Both the position numbers and the translations under genes were made by a program. This document shows positions 12,461 through 23,849 of a DNA stretch of 64,000 nucleotides, one piece after another (the first letter of the stretch is position 1; each line of letters opens with the position of its first letter). Below the pieces are notes generated by a model. It saw only the letters and a list, made by a program, of their open reading frames with translations, had not been told where the DNA came from and made no database searches. This DNA comes from Cervus elaphus (Eukaryota > Chordata > Mammalia > Artiodactyla > Cervidae): positions 26,761,001 through 26,825,000 of the forward strand of contig NC_057817.1 in the NCBI RefSeq assembly GCF_910594005.1. Direction: 5' to 3'.

Positions 12461-13735
12461 GATGTGAGTCTTGACCAGGCAGTGGCGGCCGATCAGTGTT
12501 TTCTCCCTTCCTTCAAGCTTGCCTGGCTGAGCGCTTATCTCGGCACCTCTGACAGCACCAAAGACTAAAGTCCTTTCAGGAGGAGGGGTTATAGGTTTTC
12601 CGATCCTCTATCCCCATCCAGAAGGCAGCACCATCTCAGCCACAGGCTCTGCTGGCTGTCACTGGGATGGACATTCCCCCACCCCACCCCACTCCCACCA
12701 ACAAACACCCCCGGCCACCATCCAGATGCCCAGCTCTCTCCCACAGGAATGGGGGCTCTGCAGCCATACACGTCATGGGGAGGGGGACTTTGCCCCTCTG
12801 AGGCTTATCACCTGGAACGGCTGCTTCACCTGCTTAGTAGGCTGAAGGTTGGGGAAGAGTCAGCAACATCTTCAGGTATCAGGGGCACTCAGCTCCCTGA
12901 GACCATAAGGTGTGTGAAAGAACCTTGTCAACACAGCTGTGTGTGCACGTGACTACTATTCTATGAGGGGGGTACCTGAGACAACTGCGGGGCTGTGGCC
13001 CCTCTGGGGAGGGCTGGGTGCTGGGGGCTCTGGACACCAGTCCTCCCCTACACCTGCTTGGATTAGCAGGTAAGTAGAAAGGAGACAAAACAAAAACTTA
13101 TTCAGCACCTGAGGGATGCCAGCATTATCATGTATGGAAGAACCAGATTTCAATCCTCCCTTGATCACTTGCTGGCTGTGGAATTTCAGGCAAAGGACCC
13201 AAATAGTTTTAGCTGAAGTTTGCTCCTCTGAAAAACAGGTTCAAAAGTCCCTATCTCACAAGGTAAGCACAAAATGAGGTAGTCCAGGTAAAAGCACATG
13301 GACCAGGGCATGGCCCATGGCAAGAGCACAATGAGTACTAATTTCCTTCCCTTTTTAATACAAAGGAACAGAATGGTAAGTGCCTTGAGTTTCTCTTTGT
13401 TGAGCTACTGGTGGGGATTAACTATTAATCCTTCCTCTCCCTCTATGTCCAAAGATCAATGGTAGAAACAAGGTCACAACTTCAGACCAAGGCCTGCCAA
13501 GGCCTCAATGTCTCCCCACCCCCATCTCCTGCCTCCCACTCCCTGGTGGGCAGTTGGGTGAGGCTTGAGGCTGTGAAACCTCTACCAGTGGCTGTCTCGG
13601 TCATTCTGAGTGTGGAAGGAAGGACTGAAGGCAGTGCACAAGAGAAGAGAGCTTCCATGGCGGGGTCTGGACGGAGGCAGAAAGAAGGGCCAGTGACTCC
13701 ATCAATGTGAGTGGTGAACACAGAGACATAAACCA
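12461..13735. other. SOAT2-IGFBP6 intergenic gap
   Basis: This 1.3 kb lies between the IGFBP6 poly(A) site and the SOAT2 start; both genes are on the minus strand. It must hold the SOAT2 promoter. No TATA box stands out next to the ATG. It contains a MIR and a perfect spaced palindrome at 13415-13431. I see no further gene. Confidence 0.6.
13130..13345 (+). repeat. MIR SINE
   Basis: 'tgatcacttgctggctgtgg' with 'tgctcctctgaaaaacaggt', then 'ccagggcatggcccatggca' and 'agagcacaatgagtactaat', follow the MIR order from core to 3' end. It is an old mammalian-wide repeat, fairly diverged. Confidence 0.75.
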
Positions 13736-13754
13736 GAGATCCCCCCAACACAGC

Positions 13755-13760
13755 TTTATT
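13755..13760 (-). terminator. IGFBP6: IGFBP6 polyadenylation signal AATAAA
   Basis: A + strand TTTATT gives AATAAA on the minus strand, 164 bp after the IGFBP6 stop. Cleavage is expected near 13735-13740, giving a short 3' UTR. Confidence 0.85.
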
Positions 13761-13923
13761 AACACCCCCAGCTGACACCAGCAATCTTTCCACATGTGAG
13801 GTCCCAGGGGTGAGGGGGACAGTGGGGCAGGGCCTGAATGGTGTAGTTACCCATCACTCAGCAAATAACCCAAGAGGATGGCCCCATGTTCCTGCCAGTG
13901 GCCCTGCAGCCCCCAGCCCAGGC

Positions 13924-16900
13924 TTAGCCGCTGCTTCCGGCGGGGCAGAGGGAGCTTCCATCGCTGCCTTCTGAGGACCCGGGCAGGGGCTGGCCCATGC
14001 GATCCACACACCAGCAGGGACCTCGGCGCTGCCCCTGGGAGGAGCGGCACTGGGGAGAGAGGCATACGGATCAGCTGTGGCCCGAGGCTCCAGAGGGAGG
14101 GATGGGAGGGGCCCCCGGGGTTGGGAACACGCTGTGGACTCCTGAGTCTGAGTCTGCGGGAACCTCTGAGTGTTCTCAGGATAGTGAGGCCCACTGGCTT
14201 CCCTTCCCCCACCAGAGCACGCCCGTTCTTCTAGGCCAGAGCCGTGGTTCTCAAAGTGTGGTTTCTGAACCAACAGCATCACTAGGGGCCATGTTAGAAT
14301 GCAAATTCCCAGGCTCCTCGGGTGGGGCTCTGCCACTGGTGTTCATGGCAGGGTGATTCTGATGCTTATGTGAACCTCTCTCAGAGTTAGGTGTTCCTTA
14401 GATAATCTCGACTTCCCTGGTGGCTCAGACTGTAAAGCGTCTGCCTACAATGCGGGAGACCCGGGTTCGATCCCCGGGTCGGGAAGTTGCCCTGGAGAAG
14501 GAAATGGCAATCCACTCCAGTACTCTTGCCTGGAAAATCCCACGGATGGAGGAGCCTGGTGGGCTACAGTCCATGGGATCGCAAAGAGTCGGACACGACT
14601 GAGCGACTTCACTTTCACTAGATATCTAAGGGCTTCCCTGGTGGCTCAGATGGTAAAGAATCTGCCTGCAGTGCAGAAGACCTGGGTTCGATCCCTGGGT
14701 TGGGAAGATGCCCTGGAGAAGGGAATGGCTACCCACTCCAGTATTCTGGACTGGAGAATCCCATGGACAGAGGAGCCTGGCAGGCTGTACAGTCCATGGG
14801 GGTCACAAAGAGTCGGACACGACTGAGCGACTTTCAGTTTCACTTGGATAATCTAACCCTTCCCACAGCTGCGGTTAGCTATTCTCTATGCGTGGCCCTA
14901 AAGCTGGGAGAGCCCTAAAGGCAGGCCAGCGTCTCATTTATACAACTCTGTAAAGCCCCTACCCAACTGTGTAAGATGGGCCCAGGGAGGGGAGGAACAG
15001 CCTCACCTGCCGCTTCCGGTAGAAGCCCCTATGGTCACAATTAGGCACGTAGAGGGTGTGAGGCCCGCGGAAGACCTCGGTCTGGAGCTGCTGCAGCACG
15101 GAGTCCAGATGTTTGCGGCAGGGACCCTGGGGGGAGGGACAGCTCTGCTGCAGAGCCTGCTGGGCCCACCAGCCAGGCTCCCAGGACTGGGATGGGAGAC
15201 TTTGCCAAGCCCAAGGGAGTGGTCTCAGAGGAGAATCTCCAGGGCTCTCCACCCCTTCTGCACCCTGCCAGCCCCAAACGCACCATCTCAGAGTCTTGGA
15301 CGCCCCCAGAATTGGGCCGGGCGGGAGTGGTAGAGGTCCCCGAATTCCTCTGTTGGTCTCTGCGGTTCACGTCCTGCGAGCGAGCGGTTCCTCCTTGGGG
15401 CTTACTCTCCTTAGGATTCTCCCCTACAGACACAAGAGGAATGGGGGAAAAAGAGCCCGGAAATCAACCAGATGTCAAACAGAGTCAAGTGGAAAGGAGC
15501 GGGACTTTCAGAGCAGTGATGGGGTTTAGAGTCTGGCTCCACTGTTACTTTCTCCAGGCCTCGGTTTCCTTCTCTGAAAAATGGTGATATTACCTTTCAT
15601 GATAATATCCCCAGGCTAGTTTTAAGGCTTATAAAAGACAAGTACTTTGGAAAGCGAAAATCAATACCGTACAGGCATTGATAAAGAGCCTTGGGGCTTT
15701 GGGTGAAAAGGCCTGGTTGTTCCACCGGAGGCCAGCAGGGGGCGCACCAAGCCAGGGAGATGGGGCAGAAGAGAAACGGCGGTGCGAGGGGGTCAGCAGG
15801 GACCCAAGTGGAATGTGTGTCCCCGCTGTGACCCTAAAGTGACTCAGCCTACCCCTCCCAGGCCGGAGACACAGTTAATTTGGGGGCACTGCAATGGGGG
15901 CCTTTTGGTCCCCCGAGGCTCAGCCAAGCTCAACTCCCGCGGTCCCAGGAACCTGTGGGATTCAGCCCTTCACCAGGAGGTGGAAGGCGGGCAGGCTGCA
16001 AAGGTGCAGGAATGAGCGGTTCCAACCTGCAGGCTGCTCCCTTCTCTGGAAAAAGTTTTATGCACGGTACTGGGGGGCTTGGGGAGAGCTCAGGATGAGA
16101 AGGGAAAGTCAGAGTGTCGGGGCGAAAAAAAGACAGGGAGTCTTTTTAGTCTAGTCTAAAGGGAGAGTCACCGCTGCTTGGAATCTGCCCCAGCTAGAAA
16201 TGAAATATTATGAGCCCTGAAGTGATGTCTCTCCCTCTCCACGCACAAAGACAAGCTCTGCTCAGCCCCCAGACCTCAAGCCTAGACAGCTGCTCCCATC
16301 TCAAAACCCAAGAACCATTTCTTCTGCAATCTCAAGTCTGATCCTTCTTCCTCCACACTTCTCAGATCTTGCCTCTCATTCTCTCTATTCAGTATCCTAC
16401 CATGACCATGCTCCCAGCTGCCTCCTGTGACCCACCCAGACCGCTGCTTTCCAGGAGAACCCCAAACAGCTTGGACCCAGGCATTTGGGACTGAAAGAAA
16501 CTGAAAGTTGATTTCCCATCCCTTCCCAGGGAGGCGCTCAGATGCCCCTGGGGCGGGGGGGAGGGGCGTTTACATTTCCTGCTCTCCGCATCTCCCTGCT
16601 GCCCCCCATCTTTCAGGTTCTGACTCACTTCTGTCCCACCCACTCAATGACTCAACCTTCTATTCTCCTCTCTGGCTTAGGGTGGGGTGAGGTGGGTGGA
16701 GGGTTCTGAAAAGCTTTAAATCATAACCCTGATTTGGCAGATTCCTTCTTTTCCTACCTCTAACCCTCCCCCTGGGGGCGGGGGAGAGGGCTAGCGGCAA
16801 CCCTCTGACCCTAGTCTAGTCTAAAACAGCTCTGGATTTGAGCCATCTTCTATTTTTCACTCTATGTTCAGGTGCTTTGGACGCCCTGATATTAAAAGGA

Positions 16901-17751
16901 GGTATTTCTCAGTGTGTTCAGGGTTTGGGAGTCTGGAGTTCTCTTCCCTCTTTTTCTAAGTGGAAGCTGGGAACAATGTCTGGGTCCTTTCTCCAGCTTG
17001 GGGGTCTAGGACTGAAGGAGCTGGGCCTCTGTGGCATACAGCAAGTCCCTAAACCCTTCCAACCCTCCCTTTCCCCTCAAGAGAAAATAGGCAGAGGGGG
17101 CAAAAAAGGCTGCGGGGTCAGACATCTCCCTGCTTCATCCCTAGGGCCGTCAGCCTCACTCCAGCCTTGTAGGAGCTCCCCGCACTTGCCCTTTCACCCC
17201 ACTGAATATACCACCCCCCCTCGGAGCTCAGGATGGAAAGCGAAAGGCAGGGTGTCAGGCGAAGAAAAGACAGGGAGGGGAGCAGGCACTGCTTGGAATC
17301 TGCCAGAGATGGGGAGAAGGAAGCGTCCATCTGCCCCGAGCTCATCCCTCGGGGACCTAGCCTGCAGAATTGCGGGGCTCACGTGGGCGGGGCAGGGGCG
17401 GGGCGCGGCGGACTCACCCGAGGGCGTGCGCGCCCGGCCGCAGCGGCCCCGGCCCTGCAGCAGCGCCCGCAAAGGCAAATCCTCTTTCTCCGGCGGCTGG
17501 CACTGCAGTCCTGGGGCGCAGTTGGGAGTGTAGACCCCGCACTGCTGCCCCTCCCTCCTGAGACAGCCCCCAGCTTCCGTACAGCCTTCCGCCGCCGCCG
17601 CCGGCCCCCCATCCTCCTCCTCCGCGCAGCCCCCTGGACAACCCGCCGACACCCCCTGCCCGCAGCCTGGGCACCTTGCCAAGGCGCCTCCTGGGCGGGC
17701 AGCGAGCAGCAAAGTTAGCAGCAGTGGCGGCAGCAGCCTGTGGGGGGTCAT
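13924..17751 (-). CDS. IGFBP6: Insulin-like growth factor-binding protein 6, 4 exons, 239 aa
   Basis: Secreted protein that binds IGF-II with high preference and limits its signalling (family knowledge). Coding exons: 17751-17418, 15423-15284, 15126-15007, 14049-13924, total 720 bp with matching phases. A signal peptide of about 25 residues is visible (leucine-rich core, cleavage after GGALA before RCPGCG). The N-terminal cysteine domain follows (CPGCGQGV, GCPGGC, CGVYTPNCAPGLQC). As is typical of IGFBP6, it lacks the GCGCCxxC motif of the other IGFBPs. The central linker is Ser/Thr-rich (KESKPQGGTARSQDVNRR, GTSTTP) and in the family carries O-glycans. The C-terminal thyroglobulin type-1 domain has GPCRKHLDSVLQQLQ, YVPNCDHRGFYRKRQ and GPCWCVD. 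Human IGFBP6 is 240 aa as I recall. Exon 1 has an alanine-rich stretch (GGPAAAAEGC). The 2 kb intron 1 contains a local duplication. Confidence 0.97.
14409..14618 (+). repeat. Bov-tA SINE, copy 1 (IGFBP6 intron 3)
   Basis: 'cgacttccctggtggctcag', 'gggttcgatccccgggtcgg' and 'gagtcggacacgactgagcg' mark a full-length ruminant Bov-tA element. It is opposite to IGFBP6. Confidence 0.93.
14630..14848 (+). repeat. Bov-tA SINE, copy 2 (IGFBP6 intron 3)
   Basis: A second Bov-tA starts about a dozen bases after the first, in the same orientation ('gggcttccctggtggctcag', 'gggttcgatccctgggttgg', 'cggacacgactgagcgactt'). The two differ at many sites, so this looks like two insertions or an old tandem rather than a recent duplication. 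Confidence 0.93.
15490..15690 (+). repeat. MIR SINE (IGFBP6 intron 1)
   Basis: 'agagtctggctccactgtta', 'cctcggtttccttctctgaa', 'aaatggtgatattacc' and 'aggcttataaaagac' follow the MIR consensus order. Old and diverged. Confidence 0.7.
16086..16189. repeat. Local duplication in IGFBP6 intron 1, copy A
   Basis: This segment matches 17224-17304 over nearly its whole length. Shared blocks are 'gagctcaggatg', 'gcgaa.aaaagacagggag' and 'ctgcttggaatctgcc'. Copy A has about 20 extra bases at 16141-16160, including 'tagtctagtctaaa', which recurs exactly at 16812-16825. I do not recognise it as a known repeat family. Confidence 0.7.
17224..17304. repeat. Local duplication in IGFBP6 intron 1, copy B
   Basis: Partner of copy A, about 1.14 kb away in the same orientation and about 110 bp from the IGFBP6 exon 1 donor. 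Mismatches are scattered single bases, which points to an old duplication. Confidence 0.7.
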
Positions 17752-17900
17752 GGTCAGGATTTTTGCCCCGTCCGCTCCTCCCAGAGCAGTCGTAGCGCAG
17801 CTGCTGCCCGCCGCCGCCCCTCTGCCTTAAGTAGCCGCCGGCAGGGGCCGGGCCCTTTAAGAGCCAGGTGAAGGGGGGGCGTGTGGAGAAGGCAGGGGCA
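17370..17900 (-). promoter_or_regulatory. IGFBP6: CpG-rich IGFBP6 promoter and first exon
   Basis: CpG density and GC content are high across exon 1 and its upstream flank. Upstream of the ATG (17751) the minus strand has CTTAAAGGG near 17861-17853 and CTTAAG near 17830, which are weak TATA-like candidates, with GC-rich sequence between. The transcription start is not determinable here. Confidence 0.55.
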
Positions 17901-20900
17901 TCCCCTAAACTGGGTGGGACTGGAGAGGCCCCCCCTCCACCTGGGTCCTCCCCACTCTTCTCTACCTCCTCCCTTCCCGGTTTCTGTTTTCTTCCCAAAT
18001 TACTCTGATTTTTCTTGCTTTGTTCCCGGGAATCTCGCCCGGAATTTGGGAGCTGGACAGCTGGCTGGAGGCCCTGGAGGGTGGAAAGTGGTGGAAGCGG
18101 GAGAGGACCGGAGTTGGGATGAAGGGGAAACCCGAAAGCCAGTTCGGGCGTGTGTGTGGCGGGCGAAGGAGACCCAGGGACTCCGGTGGGGAGGGAGAAG
18201 ATGGCGGACTTAAGGGGACGGAGAAGGGGTGGTGTGGGGGTCGGAAGGGGGATGTGGGCGAAGAAAAGAGAGAAAAGGCGGAGACGATGGAGAAGTGGGG
18301 TCTTGGGAGAATCGACTGCTGCTGGGAGAGAGTAAACCCAGGGCGAGGAGAGGAAGGGCAAACCTGAGGGAGGAGCAAGAGAAAGTTTCCCTGAGATGTG
18401 ACTGAGGGGAAGGCAGGTGATGGGGTCAGACTTGGGTAGGGTGCTGGAATGCTGGAAGACGGGGGGAGTACACCTTGAATGAACTGGCAGAAATCCTCGG
18501 ACTATATTGAGGCCATGAAGGTCTGGGAGGATTGTGGGCCATGGTGGGGGGGAGGCAGCGAGGCCGCAGTGTGGCAACAGGAGAACTGGCTGAACACCCG
18601 GGAGGTAGGGATGGGTGACTGACCAGCTGAAATTATGGGGGGTTGGGGTGGGGAGGTAGAGGAACCCATACTCTGGCTGCTCTAAGGGACAGTGGCCAAA
18701 GAGCAGACCTCAACCAACCTCTGTCCTTCATCCAAGTCAGCCCACCCCTCCATTCCTCTCCTTTCCCAGAATCTGGCCCCCACTCCATCCCCACCCAGTA
18801 TCATCCATTGGGTTTTCTGGATTATTCAGGCTGTTCTATGCCAAGGGAGGTTGGACGGTAATGGGGCTGAGTGTTTTGGGTCAGCCTGCTCTCCTGGACT
18901 TTCACTCCATTGGTCTGTCCACCCCACCTCCCCCACTCGTGGCCTCCCTTCCCCAGGCAGTACCCTGCCCATCCCCAGAACTCCTAGCTGAGCCTCCTTC
19001 CTAGAGGGAGGAAGAAGGACCGTTTCCTTCTGCAACCCCCACCCACACAGCTCTGGGTTACGCAACACTGGCCATCTCATTCTTTCCTAAAACAAGGGCT
19101 CTGGGCAGTGACTAAGTTTAAATTCTGGGCCCCCAAGCAAGAATGTCAGCAAGAGCTTCCTGAACTTTTCGGTAAATGAAAAAAAAAGTTACTCCCAGCA
19201 CCCTCCCCACAGGGCTGCCCTAGGACCCTAGAACATCTTGGAAGCAGTATCTTCCAGTAGCCCAGAGACAGTGACGCAGATTGGGCAGGCAGGGAGGACG
19301 GTGCTGGGGCAGTGGGGAGGGGCAGCTCTCCTCTACTCTGGGAGGCTCTCGGGCCTCCTGCTTCAAGCTCTGACCCCAGGGTAGTGTGCTCCATCCTGTC
19401 CCTCCATCCTTATCACTATTGATTTTGCCCAGTACATGTCTCTGGCTAGGGCTTTTCTCCTGACTCCACCTTGTTGCTCTTGAATAAGATGGAAAATTCT
19501 GTGGAAAGTTGGGATGGGAAAGAGATGGCCCCGCTCCCTGCAGGATTGCAGTGTGGCTTTTAAAAGTTTGGGTAAAGTGATTTTGCAGGTTATATTGCAC
19601 AGAAGCCCAGTACTCTGCTAGCCTCTCACATCCACCGCTCCCTTCCCAAACTCCCCCATGCACCCTCCTACATCACCTCTCCAGACTTCCCCTGGTTATA
19701 CTCCACTGCCCGGCTGGGCCCTGCCCTGTAGCCTCAGCACAGCCCTGAGCAGCCCGGTCCCCCCTGCGTCCCCAGCACTGCTCTTCCCTCTCCCCCATGC
19801 CTCCGGCCTAGGTGTCCAGGGCTGTGTGCTTCCAGTGCTGAGATCTAACTAGGCTCTTCCTTGCAGACTGAGACTCTCAAACTCTGCTTTCCTCCCTTTG
19901 GGATGCCTTTCACCTTAGCACCCAGAGCAGAGGTCTGAAGGTCTCAGTAAGTGCTCAGGATGGAGCGTGGGTCAAAACAGACCCCTGGGACCCTGTCTGG
20001 CCTCTGTGGAGAGGAAGCTTCTGTCACGGTTGTGAAAAGGCTAGACAGCTTGGGCTGTTACTTAGGCTTTTTATAAATAAACTTTGACAGGACTTCCTCC
20101 TTCTCTTACAGGTTACACTCTGTCCTCCTCCTCCTCTCACCCAAACCGGTCCCTCCAAACCCACAGCGCCATCAAGTGCTAACTTCCTTTTGAGAATGAG
20201 GGGTAAAGGAGGGGGCCTGCCTGGATCCTTTTGAGTGTTGAGTCTGCAGAAAGACAAGTGGTAGCACAGTCTACAGATGGAAAGCCCCAGAGAGATGGCT
20301 AAATGACCACATCATGATGTGGCCTAAGTCTGGTATGGGTCTGATGGGAACTGTTGTGATAACTGCAGCTGGTCTCCAGCCTCTGATTTCTGCCATCTGT
20401 CCCACATGCAGCCTCCCAATTGGTCTTGCTTCTGTGGCTTTCTCCTCCTCAAATGACTTTGGTGGTAGCTATGCCCTTCTTCCCTGCCCATGGACCTGTG
20501 CTGCCATATGGCAATCATGACCCAGTGGACAGTCAGCCCTGGAAGCACACTCTGGTTCAACCAGTTGGTGGGATCACCCTTGGCAGTTTCTCATCTCTGA
20601 GTCTGAACTGAGATTAGGGGAGGTGAAGGTGTGATGCTCAGAGGTAATCTGGACTACAAGTCTTCAGCTCATAAGGATGAAACTCCCCCCTGCCATTCCT
20701 CTTACTACAGACCAGATTCTGCCACCTCTTCCCCACCTGCTTGGCCAGCGGTCTGCCTTTCTCTGAATTCATCCATATTATTGTGTTGCTGTCTTAAATA
20801 TCTGCTTATCTTTTCTCGTGTCTTATTTTCCCAATTAGATTATGAGTGTTTTGTGAATAAGAGCCCCATACCTTCTTCATCTCTGGACCCCCAGCTCCTA

Positions 20901-21480
20901 GCTCATCTTCGGAATTGATACAAGTAAAGGTTGTTGTTTGGGTGAGAAAAAAGGCAGTCCTGGGGGAGGGCCTTCAGAGGTGAAGGGGTACATTGTAACT
21001 CTCTGGAGGCTCCACTGGTGCTTCTATACTTCTGAGCTAGCCCAGGTGACCCAGGGCAGCTCTTGGCTTTCTCAGTCCCTCCTCTCACTTTCCCTATCCC
21101 TCCTGTTGTTCTCAGAGTAAAGGCCAAGGAGACTGAGTGTGGTCAGGGTTCAATAAGAGAGGGAAACCTGGCCCCAGGATAAATCAAAGAGGGTTTCCTG
21201 GAGAATAGGTCTTTAAAATAGAATTTAGGAGAAAAGATAGGTTAAGATAGGTTGAAGAGAGGGAAGGGTGGAGGCTGTCTCAGAAAAGCACATCTTTGTG
21301 TAAGAGGTATGAGAGTATAGGGTCATGTAGCAGGTGTGTGTGCATGACTTGTTCTGCCTAGATTCCCAGTGTCCCAGTTATACCAGAGAAAGGTGAACTA
21401 GAAAGGGAGCAGAGAAGTTTTCTAGACTGGGCTGGAGTTAGTCAGATGGTTAGGAACTGGGAATCATTAGTGAAGAAGGA
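17901..21480. other. IGFBP6-SPRYD3 intergenic, mostly unique sequence
   Basis: I see no gene. ORFs here are short, lack splice-consistent neighbours and match nothing I know. 20750-20930 has an L2-like look ('ttagattatgagtgttttgt', 'tctctggacccccagctcct'). A poly(T) run lies near 21508. Confidence 0.5.
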
Positions 21481-22039
21481 GTAATAACTGCAGGTCTGAA
21501 GTTTGCTTTTTTTTTTTTTTTTATAATTACATGAATAAAAATCAATAGATTGATAGAGCATTTATTTATGTGGATGTAACTATATGACATGGACATAATT
21601 AAGGAGGAACTGTGTTCACAGGGAGCTTAGAATTAATATTTGTCCATCCAACACATGCTTAGCACCTAAAAAATCAAACAGGATGGTAGGGTATTCCAGG
21701 ATAGAATGCAGACTGTAACAGGTAAATTTAACTATATTATACATACATGACATAAACACACTAAGGTGGTAAGGGGAAAAAAGGTGCTGATCTAAGTAAC
21801 TTTGGAAAACAGTGTTTCGACTGGAAACTGTAAGGCTACTGATAAATGGAATGGCACGCTCTATACGCTACATAAACACTGTACTCTAGCTGATAAATTT
21901 GTTTCTCATGGGCTTATGGATTAAAAATTTTGAAACTGCTCAATGTAGACTGGGGTGGAGCAAATAAGTAATGGGTATTAAGTTTCTCTTTGTCTGAGAG
22001 AGAAGTTACAGAGAAGTAGGGAGGAAGGGTAGGATCAGC

Positions 22040-22790
22040 CCTGTGGTACTGGATTAGAGTGGAAGGTATCAGTACAATCCTTGTGGATTGGACTCCATAT
22101 TGTTAAAATGTCAGTTCTCCCAAAATTGATCAATAGATTCAGTGTAATGCCAATTAAATTCCCAGAGTGTTTTTTGGTAGAAATGGGCAAACTGATAGTC
22201 TCATACGGAAATGCAAAGGACCTGGAGTAACTCAAACCAACTTTTAAAAAGAACAAAATTGAAATATACTACTTGATTTCAAGACATTATAAAATTATAA
22301 TAATAAAAACATAAAGGTAAAAAAACAGATCAGTGGAACAGAGAGTCTAGAAATAGACCCACAAGAATATAGCTAATGATTTCTTTTTTTTAAACACTTT
22401 TATTTTTGGCCACACCCCGTAGCATGTGGGATCTTAATTCCCCAACCAGGGATTGAATGCATACCCCCTGCACTGGAAGCATGGAGTCCCAACCACTAGA
22501 CCACCAGGCAAGTCCCCAAAAGACTTTTTTAATAACAGTTGTTCAATACATGTTTGACAAAGGTGCAAAGGAATTCAGTAGAGAACGGACAATCTTTCCA
22601 ACAAATTCTGCTGGAACAATTGGATCTCCATGTGTAAAAAAAGAAAAAGAACTTTCATCTATACCTCATAACATACACAAAAATTAATTTAAAATTACTC
22701 ATAGATCTGAATAAAGTTGTTAATGTATAACCTCAATCTAATAATGAATAAAATGATAGATAAAATGAAACTGAAGTACATTATACAAAA
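22040..22790 (+). mobile_element. L1 ORF2/3' fragment, split by a SINE
   Basis: 'aatgtcagttctcccaaaat', 'caaaggacctggagtaactc', 'aaacagatcagtggaacaga' and 'agaaatagacccacaagaat' are the familiar L1 ORF2 3' text. It resumes after the SINE with 'caatacatgtttgacaaagg' and 'aattctgctggaacaattgg'. Dead copy. Confidence 0.8.
22385..22516 (-). repeat. CHR-type SINE nested in the L1
   Basis: The + strand shows 'tttttggccacaccccgtag', 'ccccaaccagggattgaatg' and 'gaccaccaggcaagtcccc', which is the reverse complement of a CHR copy. It interrupts the L1 text. Confidence 0.88.
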
Positions 22791-23167
22791 TAATTGGCAT
22801 CTACTTTTCAGGAAAGACTGAATAACTGTCCCAGATTAAGGAGCCTAAGGAAACATGACAAGTAAATGTTAGTCACAGATCTGGGGTTCTAATTCAGATT
22901 TCCTAATTTCCGGCCTACATCTATTTCTGACACCTATTTCCATTATGCCAAGTGGCTACTGTTTATGTTATAGGATAGCATGGCTTCCATTTCATTCAAC
23001 ATCTGTAGAGCACCTCTTTATGATAAGAATACGATGGCTCCCAAGAGTCAGAAGGAGCCCACACTCCAGCAGAGAGACATCTACACACATAGATTATTTT
23101 CATAGTAAAAGTAAGACTGTAATAAGTGCTGTAAATGAGGTGCAAAGAAAATGGTATAAGAATACAG

Positions 23168-23365
23168 AGGAGAGGGGATGTCCCCTGGTGGTCCAGTGGT
23201 CAAGACTTCACCTTCCAACGCAGAGCCTGTGGGTTCCATCCGGGAAAGGGGGGCTAAGATCCCACGTGCCTCATGGCCAAAACACCGAAACATAGAAGCA
23301 ATATTGTAACAGATTCCATAAACACTTAAAAAAAAAAACAAAAACACACACACACACACACACAA
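23168..23365 (+). repeat. CHR-type SINE plus (CA)n tract
   Basis: 'gggatgtcccctggtggtcc' opens the copy, 'gtgggttccatccgggaaag' is the degraded B box, and 'ctcatggccaaaac' is the tail. An A-rich stretch and (CA)n run at about 23345-23362 follow. Confidence 0.75.
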
Positions 23366-23849
23366 AAAACAGAGGAGGGGAAAAAACCTTCCTACCTGGA
23401 AAAGAGAAATTTGGTAATGGGAGGAAATGGGGAAAGTCTTCCCTAGAATGGCAATAATCACCCTCCAGTAGGTGTGTGATAAAGGTCAGTACCATATCTA
23501 TCTTCCCTACTCATTATGGCCCCAGCGTAACTTTCCTTAAGTCACACCAATCCCTCTGCTTTTTACATTCGAAGTTTTCTCCTGGTAGGAATGCCTTGCC
23601 CAGAATGAAGGCAAGGTGACATAAAATGGAGCTCGAGATAATATAAAGCACACGGTAATGGTATAACTCTGGAGAATAGAAAACATATGGTAACAGGCAC
23701 ACGCGTTATGGAGACCAGTCTCAGGCTCTGCACACGCAAACAGGATTTAATTAGAAGACTGATTTCATAAGGACATTCCTACAGAGCTCTTAGCATCACG
23801 TCTGACACGGAACTGGCGTTGAGGGAATAGTCACAGTATTTGTGGGTAC

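Noticed and set aside
13415..13431. HNF1 site for liver expression of SOAT2
   Set aside because: HNF1 needs GTTAATnATTAAC. Here the half-sites are arranged as GGATTAA and TTAATCC, which does not fit.
13854..14336. 160-codon minus-strand ORF over IGFBP6 exon 4
   Set aside because: It is in a different frame from the real exon 4 (14049-13924), which encodes the CWCV thyroglobulin domain.
14409..14848. tRNA-like B boxes (ggttcgatcc) suggesting tRNA genes
   Set aside because: They are the tRNA-derived heads of Bov-tA SINEs. No cloverleaf or full tRNA is present.
16838..17533. 231-codon + strand ORF overlapping IGFBP6 exon 1
   Set aside because: It is antisense to a GC-rich exon, with no known domain and no splice partner.
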